Shown here one piece after another: positions 13,945 through 25,316 of a stretch of 64,000 nt of DNA; position 1 is the first letter of the stretch, and each line of letters opens with the position of its first letter. Source of the DNA: Leptodontidium sp. MPI-SDFR-AT-0119 (taxonomy: Eukaryota; Ascomycota; Leotiomycetes; Helotiales; Leptodontidiaceae); contig JAHLEZ010000008.1 in the NCBI GenBank assembly GCA_020726505.1, positions 1,922,001 to 1,986,000 of the forward strand. The letters run 5' to 3'. The notes beneath the pieces were generated by a model. The model saw only the letters and a program-made list of their open reading frames with translations, did not search any database and was not told the DNA's origin. A program made the position numbers and the translations under genes.

Positions 13945-14796
13945 CTACTTGAACCCCGGAGTAGTGAGATGCTGTACAGAGAACATCTCCGGCTCTTGCT
14001 CGTTGTCCTTGCTCTGAGTCCATTCAGCGCCAATCTTGAAGATTCGAAGGTCTTCGTAATGGCGGCCAATCATGTAGGGAACGTAGGCATCACCGCATCC
14101 AAGCTCGCTATCCTCAACGACTGTGTAGTCCGCTCTGCCCGAGTGGTATCTGAACTCGCCGATAGACTTGATGGGAATGCTATGAAGGGGGTCAGCGACG
14201 GTCCCTCGGATCGTCAAGCGTCCCTCACCCACCGAATGTCGAACGTCCTCCTCCTCAACCTTGACGCAATTGACCCTGGGCTCCCACTGCAGGCCTTTGC
14301 CAGAAGAGTGTGGGAAAGCCTTGATCTCGTAGTTGAAGCCCTCGCGTTTCTGGGAAGGCAATTCATCGCCAAACTTGCCCTGGATCTCGACGAGCCGGAC
14401 ACTCCCACGTTCCGCGTACGCATAGCGGTAGTCACCTGAGCGCCACAGCCTGCAGGTGCCCGTCTTCTTGCACTCTCCCCAGACCTCCCGTCCCCAGGTC
14501 ACTGGACTGTCACCACTGATGATGATTTCCAGCATGTAGGTGCCCGGACGGCCACGATACTTGACGTCGATTGTGACGATGGCGCAGTCGAACTCGCCGC
14601 AGAGCTTGCTTTCCATGCCGGACAGCATGATGTGACCCGTTGGCTGCTCTTGCGCCTCGAAGCCGGGCGGCAAGACGCTAGCGATGAACTCTGGTGTGGT
14701 AACGAAGTCTACAACTATAGCTTCTGGCGGGAACGAGGGCGTGGCCGAGTACTCCTGGAAGGTCCGGATTTGCTCGGGTGTGGCAACAAAAGACAT
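13945..14796 (-). CDS. Acetoacetate decarboxylase-family protein
   Basis: Intronless, 283 residues, matching the acetoacetate decarboxylase-like fold (ADC family). Start chosen at ATG 14794-14796 (MSFVATPEQIRTFQ); the frame is open further upstream but that part has no family resemblance. Family signs are PPEAIVVDF near the N-terminus, PPGFEAQEQPTGHIML, YRGRPGTYMLEIIISGD, and GREVWGECKKTG. The Lys pair in the last motif would contain the Schiff-base lysine if the chemistry is as in bacterial acetoacetate decarboxylase. Many fungal members are uncharacterised and some ADC-fold proteins are not decarboxylases, so the substrate is unknown. It lies in a block with a permease, RidA, amidase and Zn2Cys6 regulators and is divergent from the permease. 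Confidence 0.85.
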   Translation of the reverse strand: MSFVATPEQIRTFQEYSATPSFPPEAIVVDFVTTPEFIASVLPPGFEAQEQPTGHIMLSGMESKLCGEFDCAIVTIDVKYRGRPGTYMLEIIISGDSPVTWGREVWGECKKTGTCRLWRSGDYRYAYAERGSVRLVEIQGKFGDELPSQKREGFNYEIKAFPHSSGKGLQWEPRVNCVKVEEEDVRHSVGEGRLTIRGTVADPLHSIPIKSIGEFRYHSGRADYTVVEDSELGCGDAYVPYMIGRHYEDLRIFKIGAEWTQSKDNEQEPEMFSVQHLTTPGFK

Positions 14797-15792
14797 GGCG
14801 GAAGAAGTTTCAGGGTGAGCGAGCTCTGTTTCTTTCGATTTGGTAGCGAGTATGTGGGCTGGTTGATCTCCCAATTGATTAATGAATGGATGGATAGATT
14901 GCTTCAGGATTTTGACAAACAACATGAGTTTATATACACGTCTTTTCATAGTTTTAAGCAAGTCTTGAAGCTGGCGCCCGCAGTCCGCGGAGCCCGCTCG
15001 ATCAGCAATGTTGAGCACACCACGTTGCTTCTTACATATTCGATATTACGTATCTTAGCATATCGTATGGAATCTCGAATTCTTCGGTCCGGAAATTCGG
15101 CTTCCCTTGTAAAGATTGCGGCGATTGGGCTATCTTAAACCCCAATCCGGATGGAAACAAAGGGGCGTTCCGACTCAGTACGCATTGACCAAGTTGACAT
15201 TCGCTTAAGTTACTAGATTCGGCCCAGATGCGAGCCAAAACTCTTTCTCCAGACCCACCTGGATAACAATGAATGAGGGGATGGGAGTGGGCGCACAGAC
15301 AATTGAACCCCAGTTTAGTGGAAAGTCAAATATTAGTGAATGAACGAAATCAATACATTTTACGAAGAAGCATTTTTCTAGCCTTGGTTTCTTTCCAAGT
15401 AACCTACTAACAACATGCCTGGGGTACCTCATTTTCTGTGTCCGCTCCCTGTACCTACCGTAGATATACTTCATCATTTCTCCATGTACCTGGCAGATAA
15501 GATTCTAGCCTTGAATCAGAATGGTTGGTTAACACGGCTTGTTGCGTGTGGACTATCTTCCTTCCGTTGCTGTGGCATGGAACGGAGAGTCCGAAGGAAT
15601 CTTGCTCGAATCAGTGAAGAGAGCTACCTCAAGCCATACCAGGTCTGGATGCTCTTTAAGACACTGTATAGCTGATGCCAAACTTAAAAGGTCGACTTCC
15701 ACGGAATTCACGATCTCATCTGAAATATTTCTTCCTAATATATCCAGTCTGGCTCTATCGCACTCTCCCCTCGCTGCCATCCACCCAGGAGC
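14797..15792. other. Divergent intergenic region between ADC-family gene and permease
   Basis: About 1 kb that may act as a shared promoter for the two divergently transcribed genes. No coding region is supported and no specific operator was identified. Confidence 0.4.
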
Positions 15793-17321
15793 ATGTCAGA
15801 AGCAACTCACAAGATACAACCTACGATAACCATGAGTCCCGAAAAGAAACCAGACGAGCAGGACCTATCCCAGAGCCAATCCCTCCACATCGGTAGTTCT
15901 ACACAACAAAGACCCTTCCCCGTTTTGACAGCAATGGGACTGGGCCATTTGATCTCCAACACAGCCATCACTTTGATAACGGGATTGGCGAGCAGTATCT
16001 CATGGGGGGGACCGCCCTTCGTTACGTATGGATTCATTATGATGGCTATTGTTGCAACTTTCGTTGCCATCAGCCTGGGAGAACTGGCATCCACCATGCC
16101 GCACTCGGGAGGCCAGTACTTCTGGGTTGCGACTCTAGCACCTCCCAAATACCGTAGATTTCTGTCTTACATCATAGGAATCCTCGGCTGGGCTGGTGCT
16201 GTCTGCACATCTGCATCATGCTGTCTTGCTGTTCCTCACATGGTTTTCAGCATAATTACTCTCAGGAACCCCGAATTCGACATGGACCCTTGGATGGTAT
16301 TTTTGTCTTACCAGGTGATCAACCTGGTCGCGTTCTTCTTCAACCTGTTCGAGCGAGGCCTCCCTTGGATCAGTAAAAGCCTATTAGTTTACACCATCAC
16401 CAGCTTGGTCGTTATTTTGGTCTCAATTCTGGCTGCCAGCCCGAATAAGCAATCAGCCGAGAACGTCTTTTTTGCGTCTACAATGTTTCCGGATGGCCGA
16501 ACGGCGTCGCTTTCTTCATGAGTCTCAACGGGCCAAACTGGGCGTTCTCGTGCCTCGATGCGGTGACCCATCTCGCTGATGAGATCCCCAACCCTCGAGT
16601 CAATATCCCAAAAGCTCTACTCGTCACCATGGCGTTGGGTAGTTTCACAGGCCTAACTGTTCTTGCTCTGTTCTTCTCCGCCACCGACTTGAAGTCCGTC
16701 TTCACATCAGGAACTCCATCGCTACAGATTTTCAGTAACGCGTTCAGCGGGAACACAGCAGCCGCTATTGCCTTGCAGACCCTGGTGGCTTGTTCTGTGG
16801 CCGGTGCTATGGTTGGTGTGCATACCTGGCAGATTCGAATGGCGTGGGCTTTCAGCAAGGACAAGGGATTTCCATTCCACAGCCGAATGAGCCGTTTGGC
16901 CCCCGAGCCCTTCGGCACGCCGATCTGGGCACACATATGGTCTTGCGGATGGACAGCCGTTCTGGGATTCTTATACCTTGGTTCGCAGACAGCGTTCAAC
17001 TCTCTCATTTCTGCTGGCATACTCCTCCAATACCTCACTTATTCAGCCAGCATCCTCTGCTTATTGTCATACGGGGGGTCGAACATCAGGCATGGCCCAT
17101 TCTGGTTTCCTAGCCTTGGGTTTGTGGCCAACATCATCACTGTCTCGTGGACTTTTATCTCTCTCGTCTTTTATTCCTTCCCGATCTACCTCCCTGTTCT
17201 GGCAGAACAGATGAACTACGTATCGTGCGTTATTGTTGGTGTCTTTCTCTACGCTGTTGGATACTGGGTCTTGTTTGGTCGGAACGAGCTTGAGGTTCCG
17301 AAAGCTCAAGGCTATGAATGA
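15793..17321 (+). pseudogene. Amino-acid/choline-type permease with one frameshift
   Basis: APC-superfamily transporter of the fungal amino acid/choline group (GABA permease and Hnm1-like), normally about 510 residues with 12 membrane helices. The first part (15793 to about 16480) shows LTAMGLGHLISNTAI, WGGPPFVTYG, SLGELASTMPHSGGQYFWV and LSYIIGILGWAG. The second part, in another frame, shows GWPNGVAFFMSLNGPNWAFS, CLDAVTHLADEIPNPRVNIPKAL and QIRMAWAFSKDKG. The frames abut exactly where the family has ..N.SGWPNGVAF, so one base is missing near a T6 run (16468-16473). Nothing else is lost, so this is either a very young lesion or a sequencing indel. It is likely the import step of the local cluster. 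Confidence 0.85.
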
Positions 17322-18078
17322 AGGAGTGCTGGTACTGTAGTATTGGTAAAGGGGTCATTTAATTGGAAGAACTAGCTGTATTTTTATTATGGAACGGGTC
17401 TAGATACACATCTCGTGCAAAAAAGACACCTTCGCTTCCAGAATTGGAAGAAATCCTGTAAAAAATGCTGGTTTCGCTTTATCCCCGATATTTGTACAAC
17501 ACAGTAACCTCCTGGTACTCTATTTGACGCACTTCACTGTGCGTGATCTTGAATAAGGCAAGTTCTCGGCTGTTCTCCTTTATTCGTCAGTTACGTGCGA
17601 TATACCGACTTGTGAACTAACTCAAAGCGAGATTTAGTAGGGACTAAAGAGGGAAACTTCCATTCTTGAAAGCGAAAGACAGCCACCTCTTACCTGAGAT
17701 TGGGAAAATCTCGATCAAGTCAAACTGAATTCCATAGAAGGAAAAAAAATATAAGTAAACGTAATTTGAACTTTTGTAAACATGAACTTTAATAGAAGTA
17801 AACCAATCTTGGGATTTCCCTTAATGGACTTGACCCGCATCCTCATACTTGGCATGAGACCGGACTGCCAGTGGCCAATGCCGGCTAACCCGTCTAGGAA
17901 GAAGATGGACCAAATACCCCAGAGTCATGTATAAGGTCACGGGATCGCGGAATTTTAGACTCATCTCGTAATAGAATACTTATCGCTCAACGCTGACCTG
18001 AAGTTTGCATGGTAAAGCAACGCAACTCAACGCAACGCACAGCAAAGAAAAGCAAAGCAGATAGACAGACAGATAGAC
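17322..18078. other. Intergenic
   Basis: Permease 3' flank and upstream region of the second Zn2Cys6 gene. It is A-rich around 17735-17800. Short CAACGCAA/AGCAAAG-type direct repeats lie just before the start codon (18010-18060). Confidence 0.4.
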
Positions 18079-19467
18079 ATGGGCAAAATCAGAATCCGAA
18101 CCGTCGAGGGCTCGTGCTGGTCCTGCCAAAAACGCCGCATCAAGTGCGACCTCACCAAGCCTCGTTGTACTCGCTGCACCAAGGTCGGCGCCGAGTGCGA
18201 CTTCAACAGTCAACGCTTGAATTGGAGCACTCGTCCCACTCCCAAAGCACCAGCCATCTACCAACTCAGAAACCGTGAAGAACAGCTCACTTCTGCGCTG
18301 GCCAGTGATGAGAAGCGCGCACTGAGCTACTTCCATGGTCGTCTCTGGCCTCTTCTATCTACGACACCGCAGCCCTGTGCTGCCCCAATCCTGGAGGCTC
18401 TCGAGCATCGTGTGGTGCTGCTGGCAACGTGCGTGTTTGCAGATGCACATCGCGTCCTCCAGGACGGGCGGAATAGTCGCAGCCTCCTGCGCACGAAGCG
18501 GCTGGAATGCCTGGAGACACTGCGAGGAGGTGTCGGCAGCGCACTGCTGATAGATACAGACCGAGACACAGAAATAGGAGCAGTTAACAAGAACTACCTG
18601 ATGACGCTCCTGCTAGCCGTGCTGCTCCTATACTTCAACGACGGCCTCCTCGACTGTGCTCACCCTTCTGCTTCCACTTCTAGCCACCACAGTGGTGTGC
18701 GGGCCATCATAGATAGCCTTGGGGGTATCGATGCCGTGTTGGAGACCAGCCATGAATCACTTCACATGTTGCTGTCCGATTTCATCTCAATGGATCTGAC
18801 GAGCGTCATGCTCCGTGGCGGAGAACCGTCATTTCCCCCTGAGATCTGGGAGACCGTTGATAAGAAATCTGTCTGGTGGAGCAAAGATGTCCTGGGACGG
18901 TCGTCTCTGGCCACAGTCTTGCAGCAGACGTCTCGTCTGGCGTGGTATCGTAATTCCATAGACACGGGGAGGGAGCAGCTTTCGATGGAAACGATCCGAG
19001 ATTTCGAGACTGCCCTGTCGCCGATGTATGCACGCATCGCAGACACGTGTCTCGAAAACTTCAGCACAGCGGCCGATCCAGAAGTAGACCAAACCTTTAA
19101 CTTGATCCGCACCTTTCAGCATTCGGCGCTCATATATATGTACCGAGCTATTTGTGGCTTGCCAGTCTCTCATTCTCTTGTACAGCAACATGTGCTTCCA
19201 TGTTTGGAATGCATTTTTGATATCAAACAACCTTCAAGGGTTCTGAACTGCACAATCTTTCCTCTCCTTGTTGCCGGGGCACATGTGCAGTCACCGAGAC
19301 ATCAGAGATCCGTCTCTGGGTTGGTTTGTAGAATTAGAAACGAGGTACGGTTTGCTTCGTTCTATTCAGTGGGTGAGATTCTCAGTGCAATCTGGAGGGC
19401 TAATGAGGATGAGGTTTCTTGGTTTGACATGTTTTCGCAACTGGGACCGGATGCGATTGTGCTATGA
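18079..19467 (+). CDS. Zn2Cys6 transcription factor
   Basis: Single-exon regulator of 462 residues. The zinc cluster is at about residues 14-41: C-x2-C-x6-C-x6-C-x2-C-x6-C (CWSCQKRRIKCDLTKPRC..). A Fungal_TF2-like helical domain fills the rest, including LDCAHPSASTSSHHSGVRAI, IIDSLGGIDAVL and the closing WFDMFSQLGPDAIVL. The reading frame is complete. It stands between the permease and the RidA gene, so it is a natural candidate for regulator of the local cluster; that link is inference from position. Confidence 0.9.
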   Translation: MGKIRIRTVEGSCWSCQKRRIKCDLTKPRCTRCTKVGAECDFNSQRLNWSTRPTPKAPAIYQLRNREEQLTSALASDEKRALSYFHGRLWPLLSTTPQPCAAPILEALEHRVVLLATCVFADAHRVLQDGRNSRSLLRTKRLECLETLRGGVGSALLIDTDRDTEIGAVNKNYLMTLLLAVLLLYFNDGLLDCAHPSASTSSHHSGVRAIIDSLGGIDAVLETSHESLHMLLSDFISMDLTSVMLRGGEPSFPPEIWETVDKKSVWWSKDVLGRSSLATVLQQTSRLAWYRNSIDTGREQLSMETIRDFETALSPMYARIADTCLENFSTAADPEVDQTFNLIRTFQHSALIYMYRAICGLPVSHSLVQQHVLPCLECIFDIKQPSRVLNCTIFPLLVAGAHVQSPRHQRSVSGLVCRIRNEVRFASFYSVGEILSAIWRANEDEVSWFDMFSQLGPDAIVL

Positions 19468-20484
19468 AATAGGTGTCAAATTTTGTAAAGTTAAAAAATA
19501 AAATAGAAAACTAACCAAACACCCGCTTATCTCACACAATGAAATGATGTAAATAGATAAACGAGTCAAGAACGAAATAACAAACCAATTAGCGGATTCA
19601 GTACGTAGAGACATAATGGCTATAGACCTCATGATACAGTAAAATGTCCTAGGCTGGCCCGAAGTTCAATAGATAGTCCTTTAATCGACAATAGGTGTTG
19701 ACCGCGCAGCAATCTCGAAAGGACGAGTAGGCGAAACAAGTGGCCAGCCAAAGCATGTTAATTAAGCGAGACTAATATTTACATTTCAGTATGAGCTTCC
19801 TGCACGCACTGATCGCCGGCAAGATGTCCATGATCTCTCATCCCGGATTTCTTTTAATATTGGGGTCGAAAATCTCTCGCATATCTACAGTATGACCCCA
19901 CTGTTACAAATAGGAGGTAGGTAGGGGGTGTAGCTACCTAGCTTCCTTGCCCAAAGCGGGGTTTACATGCCAAGCATCCAGATCGGGCAACAATAGAGGC
20001 CACTTTCCACGGTTTGGCTGTATGCAACAACGTTGATACTTAAGTTACGTACTGTAGCTAGATTTGTCTGGGTTTTGGAATATCTCCACATACTTGAATC
20101 CGCGGATTCCGATCGGCTAGAAAAGATAACTCACCACAACTGGGATTTGAGTTGCGAAGGATCAGTCTTCCTATCTTTCCGTGCAGCATGTTCTTTATTC
20201 TTGCAAGTCGCTATTCTAAGTCGGGTGAAAATATGGACCACCTAGAGCTTCAGATATCTAAAGCCCATAGGCTGTAAACAAAACTCCGTGATGGAGCCTG
20301 GCCCATCATCATAAAGTAATTGAGAGAAGAGTGGAGGGTGGAGCCTACACCTGAGGATCACGATACAGTCCCTAGGGGAATAAATCCCTTCTTTATTCTC
20401 CTCAACTTCCCTGATAAATTCTCATTCTACTCTTAATTCTAGTCTTTATTCTATCTCTTCTATCCATCTCACATACCGCCAAAC
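19468..20484. other. Intergenic
   Basis: About 1 kb upstream of the RidA-family gene, A/T-rich at 19480-19640. It contains GTAGGTAGG / CTACCTAGC short inverted sequences at about 19915-19945. No gene is supported. Confidence 0.4.
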
Positions 20485-20886
20485 ATGTCTTCCGCTCAAT
20501 TCTTCAACTATCCCGGCACCGAGACCAACGCTGAGCAGTATCACTATTCTCAAGCCGTCAAAATCGGCAACACAGTTCGCACCTCCGGTCAAGGCGGCTG
20601 GGATGAGAAAGGCAACGTCGAACCCGATCTTGAGAGGCAGATCGGGCTGACATTCGACAACATCCTGAAGGCACTGAAAGCCGTCGATTCTCGCCTCTCG
20701 CTTGACGATGTTTATGCCATCCGCTCCTACCACCTGGACATAGATACCAGTTTCAACACCATGACGACGCAGTTCAGGGAGCAGTTCCCCAACCACCGTC
20801 CGATATGGACTTGCATCCAGATCGGGAAACTGGGTTTGGAGGGCATGCAGGTCGAGATTGAGGTTGAGGCGTCAATTCCTGTGTGA
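20485..20886 (+). CDS. RidA/YjgF-family protein
   Basis: Small single-domain protein of 133 residues of the RidA (YjgF/YER057c/UK114) family. Archetypal members hydrolyse reactive enamine/imine intermediates released by PLP enzymes. Motifs seen are HYSQAVKIGNTVRTSGQGGW near the N-terminus, QIGLTFDNILKAL, and the C-terminal RPIWTCIQIGKL followed by MQVEIEVEA. The last carries the conserved Arg and Glu of the active-site cleft. It is intronless with a pyrimidine-rich leader before the ATG. Such fungal paralogues often sit in catabolic or biosynthetic clusters; here the neighbours are two Zn2Cys6 regulators and an amidase. The substrate is unknown. Confidence 0.9.
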   Translation: MSSAQFFNYPGTETNAEQYHYSQAVKIGNTVRTSGQGGWDEKGNVEPDLERQIGLTFDNILKALKAVDSRLSLDDVYAIRSYHLDIDTSFNTMTTQFREQFPNHRPIWTCIQIGKLGLEGMQVEIEVEASIPV

Positions 20887-21836
20887 GGACATATCTGCGG
20901 GGGTTATTCTAGATTAAAAGATGGACAATTTGGAGAATGGTAATGTCCCAAGGCAGCTTTTAATATAGAACAATTAGTAATGGTTTCTAACGGAATTTTA
21001 GTGGTTTGGGAAAGTCGGTTGCGGCAGAGTACCCATCGTTGTTTCCAGGTATCTAGACTGAGAAATCCCCTGGTTTAGTTTATGGCCTGTATATCCGTGT
21101 GATAACCTTGTAAATGCGAAGTCTTGGGCATCATATTGACACTGAGATACATGTGCCATTTGAGTACGATATGCTCGCTGGATGTTCATGTTACTTTGTT
21201 TATCACGTCTAATGTATGAATGCTTATGAATTCCATCACAAGGCCTAGGTGGCATGCAGATACGAAACATGAACCTCGACAGGACACAATTTGACAAAGC
21301 CTTGTTGAAACAGTATTTCAAATGGACGTTGATGAGATTGTGCATGTACCTGGTACGGGACAAGTTCTGAAGGTCAAAAGAAAAGAAGAAGAAGAAGTAC
21401 AAGAGCGAAAGCAAGTTTGAAAGAAGTACCAGGTAGTATAACAAGTTATTTCGGGAAAGAAGTCAAAAGGTTTTGTGGCGTCGCCAGCTTTTCTTACTAG
21501 CTAGATGCAAAGTTAGCGTGGATTAAGCGAGAGAGCTACTGTAAGAATCGGGCTTTTTACTTGAAGAAAATTCTCTGCCTCCCTTTAGTCTAGCCCCCCA
21601 GAAACACTAAACCAAACCATAGGTACGTTAGATTTTTCGCCTCGCTTAGATATCAACAAAACTAAGAACATTCGGTGTATCAGCCCTCTTTCTCCTCTTA
21701 CGGAAATTAGCACGCAGCAGGCGTGTGACACCATCGGCTCAAGACCTCCACCTGATATTGGTCGATTCCCTTCGATTGACACTTTCTTCGTCTTTCAAGC
21801 TCTCCCCTGCTTTGATATCTCCTCATTCTGCACGGA
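20887..21836. other. Intergenic
   Basis: About 950 bases with no supported gene. A GAAGAAGAAG purine run lies at about 21379-21400. A minus-strand open frame (20998-21444) has no domain or family signature and was not accepted. Confidence 0.4.
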
Positions 21837-23270
21837 ATGAATTCTCCAGAGAGAATGGAGAACATTGTCACCAGGAACCCAAAAGTAAGAACATCATGTG
21901 ACAGATGCTACGAGCTCAAAGAAAGGTGTCAGCGTGCAACAACCTCCGCACCATGCGCCCGCTGCGAACGGCTGGGCTTGAGTTGCTTGACTGTACGACC
22001 GGTACGGCCTCCTGGTAGAAGGGCACATCATGGCAAGAACCCTGATATTGGAACCAAACCCGGGAAACGGAGAAAGCTCGAACATTGTCACTTTGGAAGT
22101 GACAGATGTTTGGATGCCCTTCCAGACTTACAATCCGATGAAAAGCAGTTGTTGCTATATCTCACCAGTCAGCCTGAGAGCTTGGATCACTTCTTTATGT
22201 ACTCAGGCTTTCAAGCTGGGCAGCAACAGACACTCGTTACTCAGCTGCCAGCTGTCTCGCCATTGCTCAAGAACGCTTATATTGCTTGTGCTATGACGAT
22301 CAAACAACTGCGATCCAGCTCTAACGCAAACATGGATATGAGTACCTGTGTCGGATATATATCTAAAGCCATGGGGGCGCTACGGTCACTGCGTGTCTTG
22401 ACTTCACAGGATGCGGTTTTGTGCAACACTCTCGGTGGTGTCCTATCTTTCGCGATCTACACAGCCATCGGCGTTGGCGTTCCAGATATCTGCTCTTTCT
22501 GTCTGAGCGCAACAGACCCATTCATGGGAGCGCCAATGACTGATACACACGAAGATCCATGGCAGACCTTTCTAGTCCTCCTAGAAGTGGCAGACTGTCT
22601 CGTCTATCGACGCAAACCGACCCGAACGATCCAGATGTCAGCCTCAGCTGTAGACCGCCGCCTTGGTCTCTGCGTACCTCTCCTAGCTCACTACCACGAT
22701 CTCGCCATAATCAGCAATTCCCTCCTCAGCATAACAGACATAGGTATTCTATCTCGTCTCCAAAAACAGCTAGATGTCATCCATGCCCTTGTGGAATCTT
22801 GGCAGCCATGTCACTTGGGTCAACTCCTCGACCAGTTCTCGTCATCAGCAGACATCGTCAACCTCCTCGCACAAGCCAAGGTTTATCGTTTAGGGGCGTT
22901 GCTTGTTGGCCACCGCTTGCGATATCCATTTGGTAGCGAAGATATTCAAGCTGAGATATGGTCCAAGGAAGCCATGATAGAACTCGAAATGGCCAAACGT
23001 GTCACGAGACGACCGCTGAGATTTGTGACCTTGCCTTTCATCGTCGCAGCTGTCGAAGTTCGAGCTGAGAATCTACGCTCTGAGACGCTCCGGTGCGTGG
23101 ATGATTATGTTGATCATTATGCTCCGTTCTTGCGGGATGCAACGAAGATTTTCTTGTTGAGAGTTTGGCATGAACGGGATATGGGTCTTACGACTCGTTG
23201 GTTTGATTCGATACATAAACCATGCCCTGTGATGGATTCTATTGATGCAACTTGTTTTGTTCGCTCTTAG
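21837..23270 (+). CDS. Zn2Cys6 transcription factor
   Basis: Single-exon regulator of 477 residues. The zinc cluster at about residues 21-48 is C-x2-C-x6-C-x8-C-x2-C-x6-C (CDRCYELKERC ... CARCERLGLSC), with a longer central loop than the regulator at 18079. A basic stretch follows (RPPGRRAHHGK). The C-terminal part is helical with no further recognised domain. The gene is complete. It converges on the amidase gene, with only about 43 bases between the two stop codons, which may mean overlapping 3' ends. Confidence 0.9.
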   Translation: MNSPERMENIVTRNPKVRTSCDRCYELKERCQRATTSAPCARCERLGLSCLTVRPVRPPGRRAHHGKNPDIGTKPGKRRKLEHCHFGSDRCLDALPDLQSDEKQLLLYLTSQPESLDHFFMYSGFQAGQQQTLVTQLPAVSPLLKNAYIACAMTIKQLRSSSNANMDMSTCVGYISKAMGALRSLRVLTSQDAVLCNTLGGVLSFAIYTAIGVGVPDICSFCLSATDPFMGAPMTDTHEDPWQTFLVLLEVADCLVYRRKPTRTIQMSASAVDRRLGLCVPLLAHYHDLAIISNSLLSITDIGILSRLQKQLDVIHALVESWQPCHLGQLLDQFSSSADIVNLLAQAKVYRLGALLVGHRLRYPFGSEDIQAEIWSKEAMIELEMAKRVTRRPLRFVTLPFIVAAVEVRAENLRSETLRCVDDYVDHYAPFLRDATKIFLLRVWHERDMGLTTRWFDSIHKPCPVMDSIDATCFVRS

Positions 23271-23313
23271 GCATAGATCAATCGCTGTTGAAAAATGTTT
23301 TGGGATTGGATAG

Positions 23314-25316
23314 TTATTGTTGAATATAATTTCCGTTTATGATTGAGTCCAGCACACCTGCCGCCTTTAGCAACGCCTCATCCTTATGTCTGTACCCAAC
23401 AACTTGAACACAAATCGGAGCTCCTTTATACTGCTCTGGGCCAGTATCTAGTAAAACGTGTATCAGTTCAAGCGTTCAAATCAGTCGAGAAAGAACACTT
23501 ACAAGACCCATAAAGTCTCTCATCATCTGCCCCGAAACTGACATTGCTCAAATCATCAACAAGATCAACATCCCGCACCTCATCTACGGGAATCACAACG
23601 GCCGGATAATCAAGATAGTTCCAGAGGCTAGTATACGTCACCGACGCCCAAGTATCCAGAGGAACAGCGGTATGGGGTGCCGGGGACATCAGAATAGCAT
23701 CGAGATCGTGGTCGCGGAACAGCTCCAAGTATTGCTTGCCAGCTTCTGCGCGACGGACATTCAGGTCAAAAAAGCCTTGTAATGTCGTCCCGGGTGCGGA
23801 TAGAAGACCACTAGCTTTGAGGGACGGAATAACAGGCTCGACGGTTCGTGCGAATTGTTCGAGGTAGTGCTTTAGAATTCATGTTAGTCGGGAGGCGTTT
23901 TGTAGGCTAGAAATCGAAGATCTTACATCGCTTCCTGAGAGTGTGAGAAAGCCAATCAGACTTTGGTAGTGCAACTTAACATCAGGCAGAGTGATAGGAA
24001 TGATTTCAATATCATCGCTACCACGTAGGAGATCGACTGCCAGCTTCAACCCACGTCTAACTGGCGGTGATGGAGTATATACGCCATCATCGAGCGCAAC
24101 GCCAACCCGGAGTTTCTGGCTGAGCTTGAGGCCAACCCACGGAACCGAAATCACAGCACTGTCGTACCTCCAAGTATCCGCCTCAAGTACAGATTTCAGA
24201 AAGAGTTCACAATCCCGGATCGAGGTCGCCATGGGCCCAACAGTCGAACGAACACCATCCGTCCCCGGCGGAGTGAGATCTCTTACCCCACCATGAGGAA
24301 GCATACCCACGCTCGGTCTGAATCCATAGATCCCATTACAAACTGCAGGGACGCGAATACTTCCCCCAATATCCGTCCCAACTCCTAGAATACTACCTCG
24401 GAGAGCGAGGAGGGTACCTTCACCTCCTGTACTCCCTCCTGCTGTGAGGAGTTTGTTCCGGGGGTTCAGAGTTCGTCCGAAGATGTTGTTGTGACTGTCT
24501 CCTGTCATGATTGATTGGGGGAGGTTGGTTTTGCAGTAGAGGACGGCGCCTAGATCAATTAACATGGCAGCTAGTGCGCTGTTATCTTTTGCGGGCTCGT
24601 TGACGTAGCAGCCTAGGCCGGTGGATGTGTCGTATCCTTGAACTTGAAAGCTATCTTTGAGTGAGATTGGGAGACCGAATAGTGGCGGCAGGATCTTCTC
24701 CTTTGCAGTCGAGTCGCAGTATTCTGAGTCAAGTTTCTTCGCTCGTTCGATGGCTTCATCGAAGAATATCTCGGTGAGGCAATTCGTCTGCATGGGTTCA
24801 GATGGGAATTAGCAATATTCCCTCTTTTTTCTCTTGCCTTTTCTCTCTCGGCACTTTTAGTGTTGCGGGGAGGGGATGGGGATAGACTTACGAGTTGATG
24901 TGCAATAGCAGCTCTTTTGCAGAAGGCTACTGTCACTTCCTCAACAGACCAGACTCCAGCCCTGAGCTTTTTCAGAAGACCGGTTGCATCATGGTCGGAG
25001 GTGATCTTGGATTCAATCTCGTTCAAAATTCCGCAAGTGAGCGGTATATCCACTTCAGAAATATTAGTTAAGCGCAAGTATATTTAACTAGGTGTGGAGA
25101 TGGAAATCTCGAGGGTGATGAGGTAATATGACAAGATTTGTCTTCAGACTTGAAGTCTCATGCTTGCAAGGAAATTGAGGGGGAGATGTACATACTGACG
25201 TTATTCGTCTCTCGGAATCTCTCTGCAGGAATCCGCCAACTCTTCGGAATTTTGCTCCATTGTTGAGCTTTCTTCTCCGCCGCGATGGATTTGTAGTTCT
25301 TGATCTCTGACAACAT
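23314..25316 (-). CDS. Amidase (amidase-signature family)
   Basis: Amidase-signature hydrolase of 547 residues, likely cytosolic, cleaving a C-N amide bond of an unknown substrate. Five exons join in frame: 25316-25196, 25052-24892, 24787-23927, 23869-23503 and 23447-23314. The Ser-Ser-Lys triad is visible: Lys in LPISLKDSF, Ser in AGGSTGGEG, and nucleophile Ser in GTDIGGSIRVPA. The second exon restores the family sequence VMDIPLTCGIL across the first intron. No signal peptide is seen. It resembles the fungal acetamidase-type group. Together with the nearby permease, RidA and ADC-family genes it suggests use of an amide or amine compound as nitrogen or carbon source (inference). Confidence 0.93.

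Noticed and set aside
13945..15018. Longer version of the ADC-family protein starting at 15018
   Set aside because: The extra 74 residues show no family resemblance, while MSFVATPEQIRTFQ at 14796 is a normal N-terminus.
20998..21444. Minus-strand open frame of 148 codons downstream of the RidA gene
   Set aside because: Begins with a Phe/Leu run read from a GAA repeat, and shows no domain or motif.
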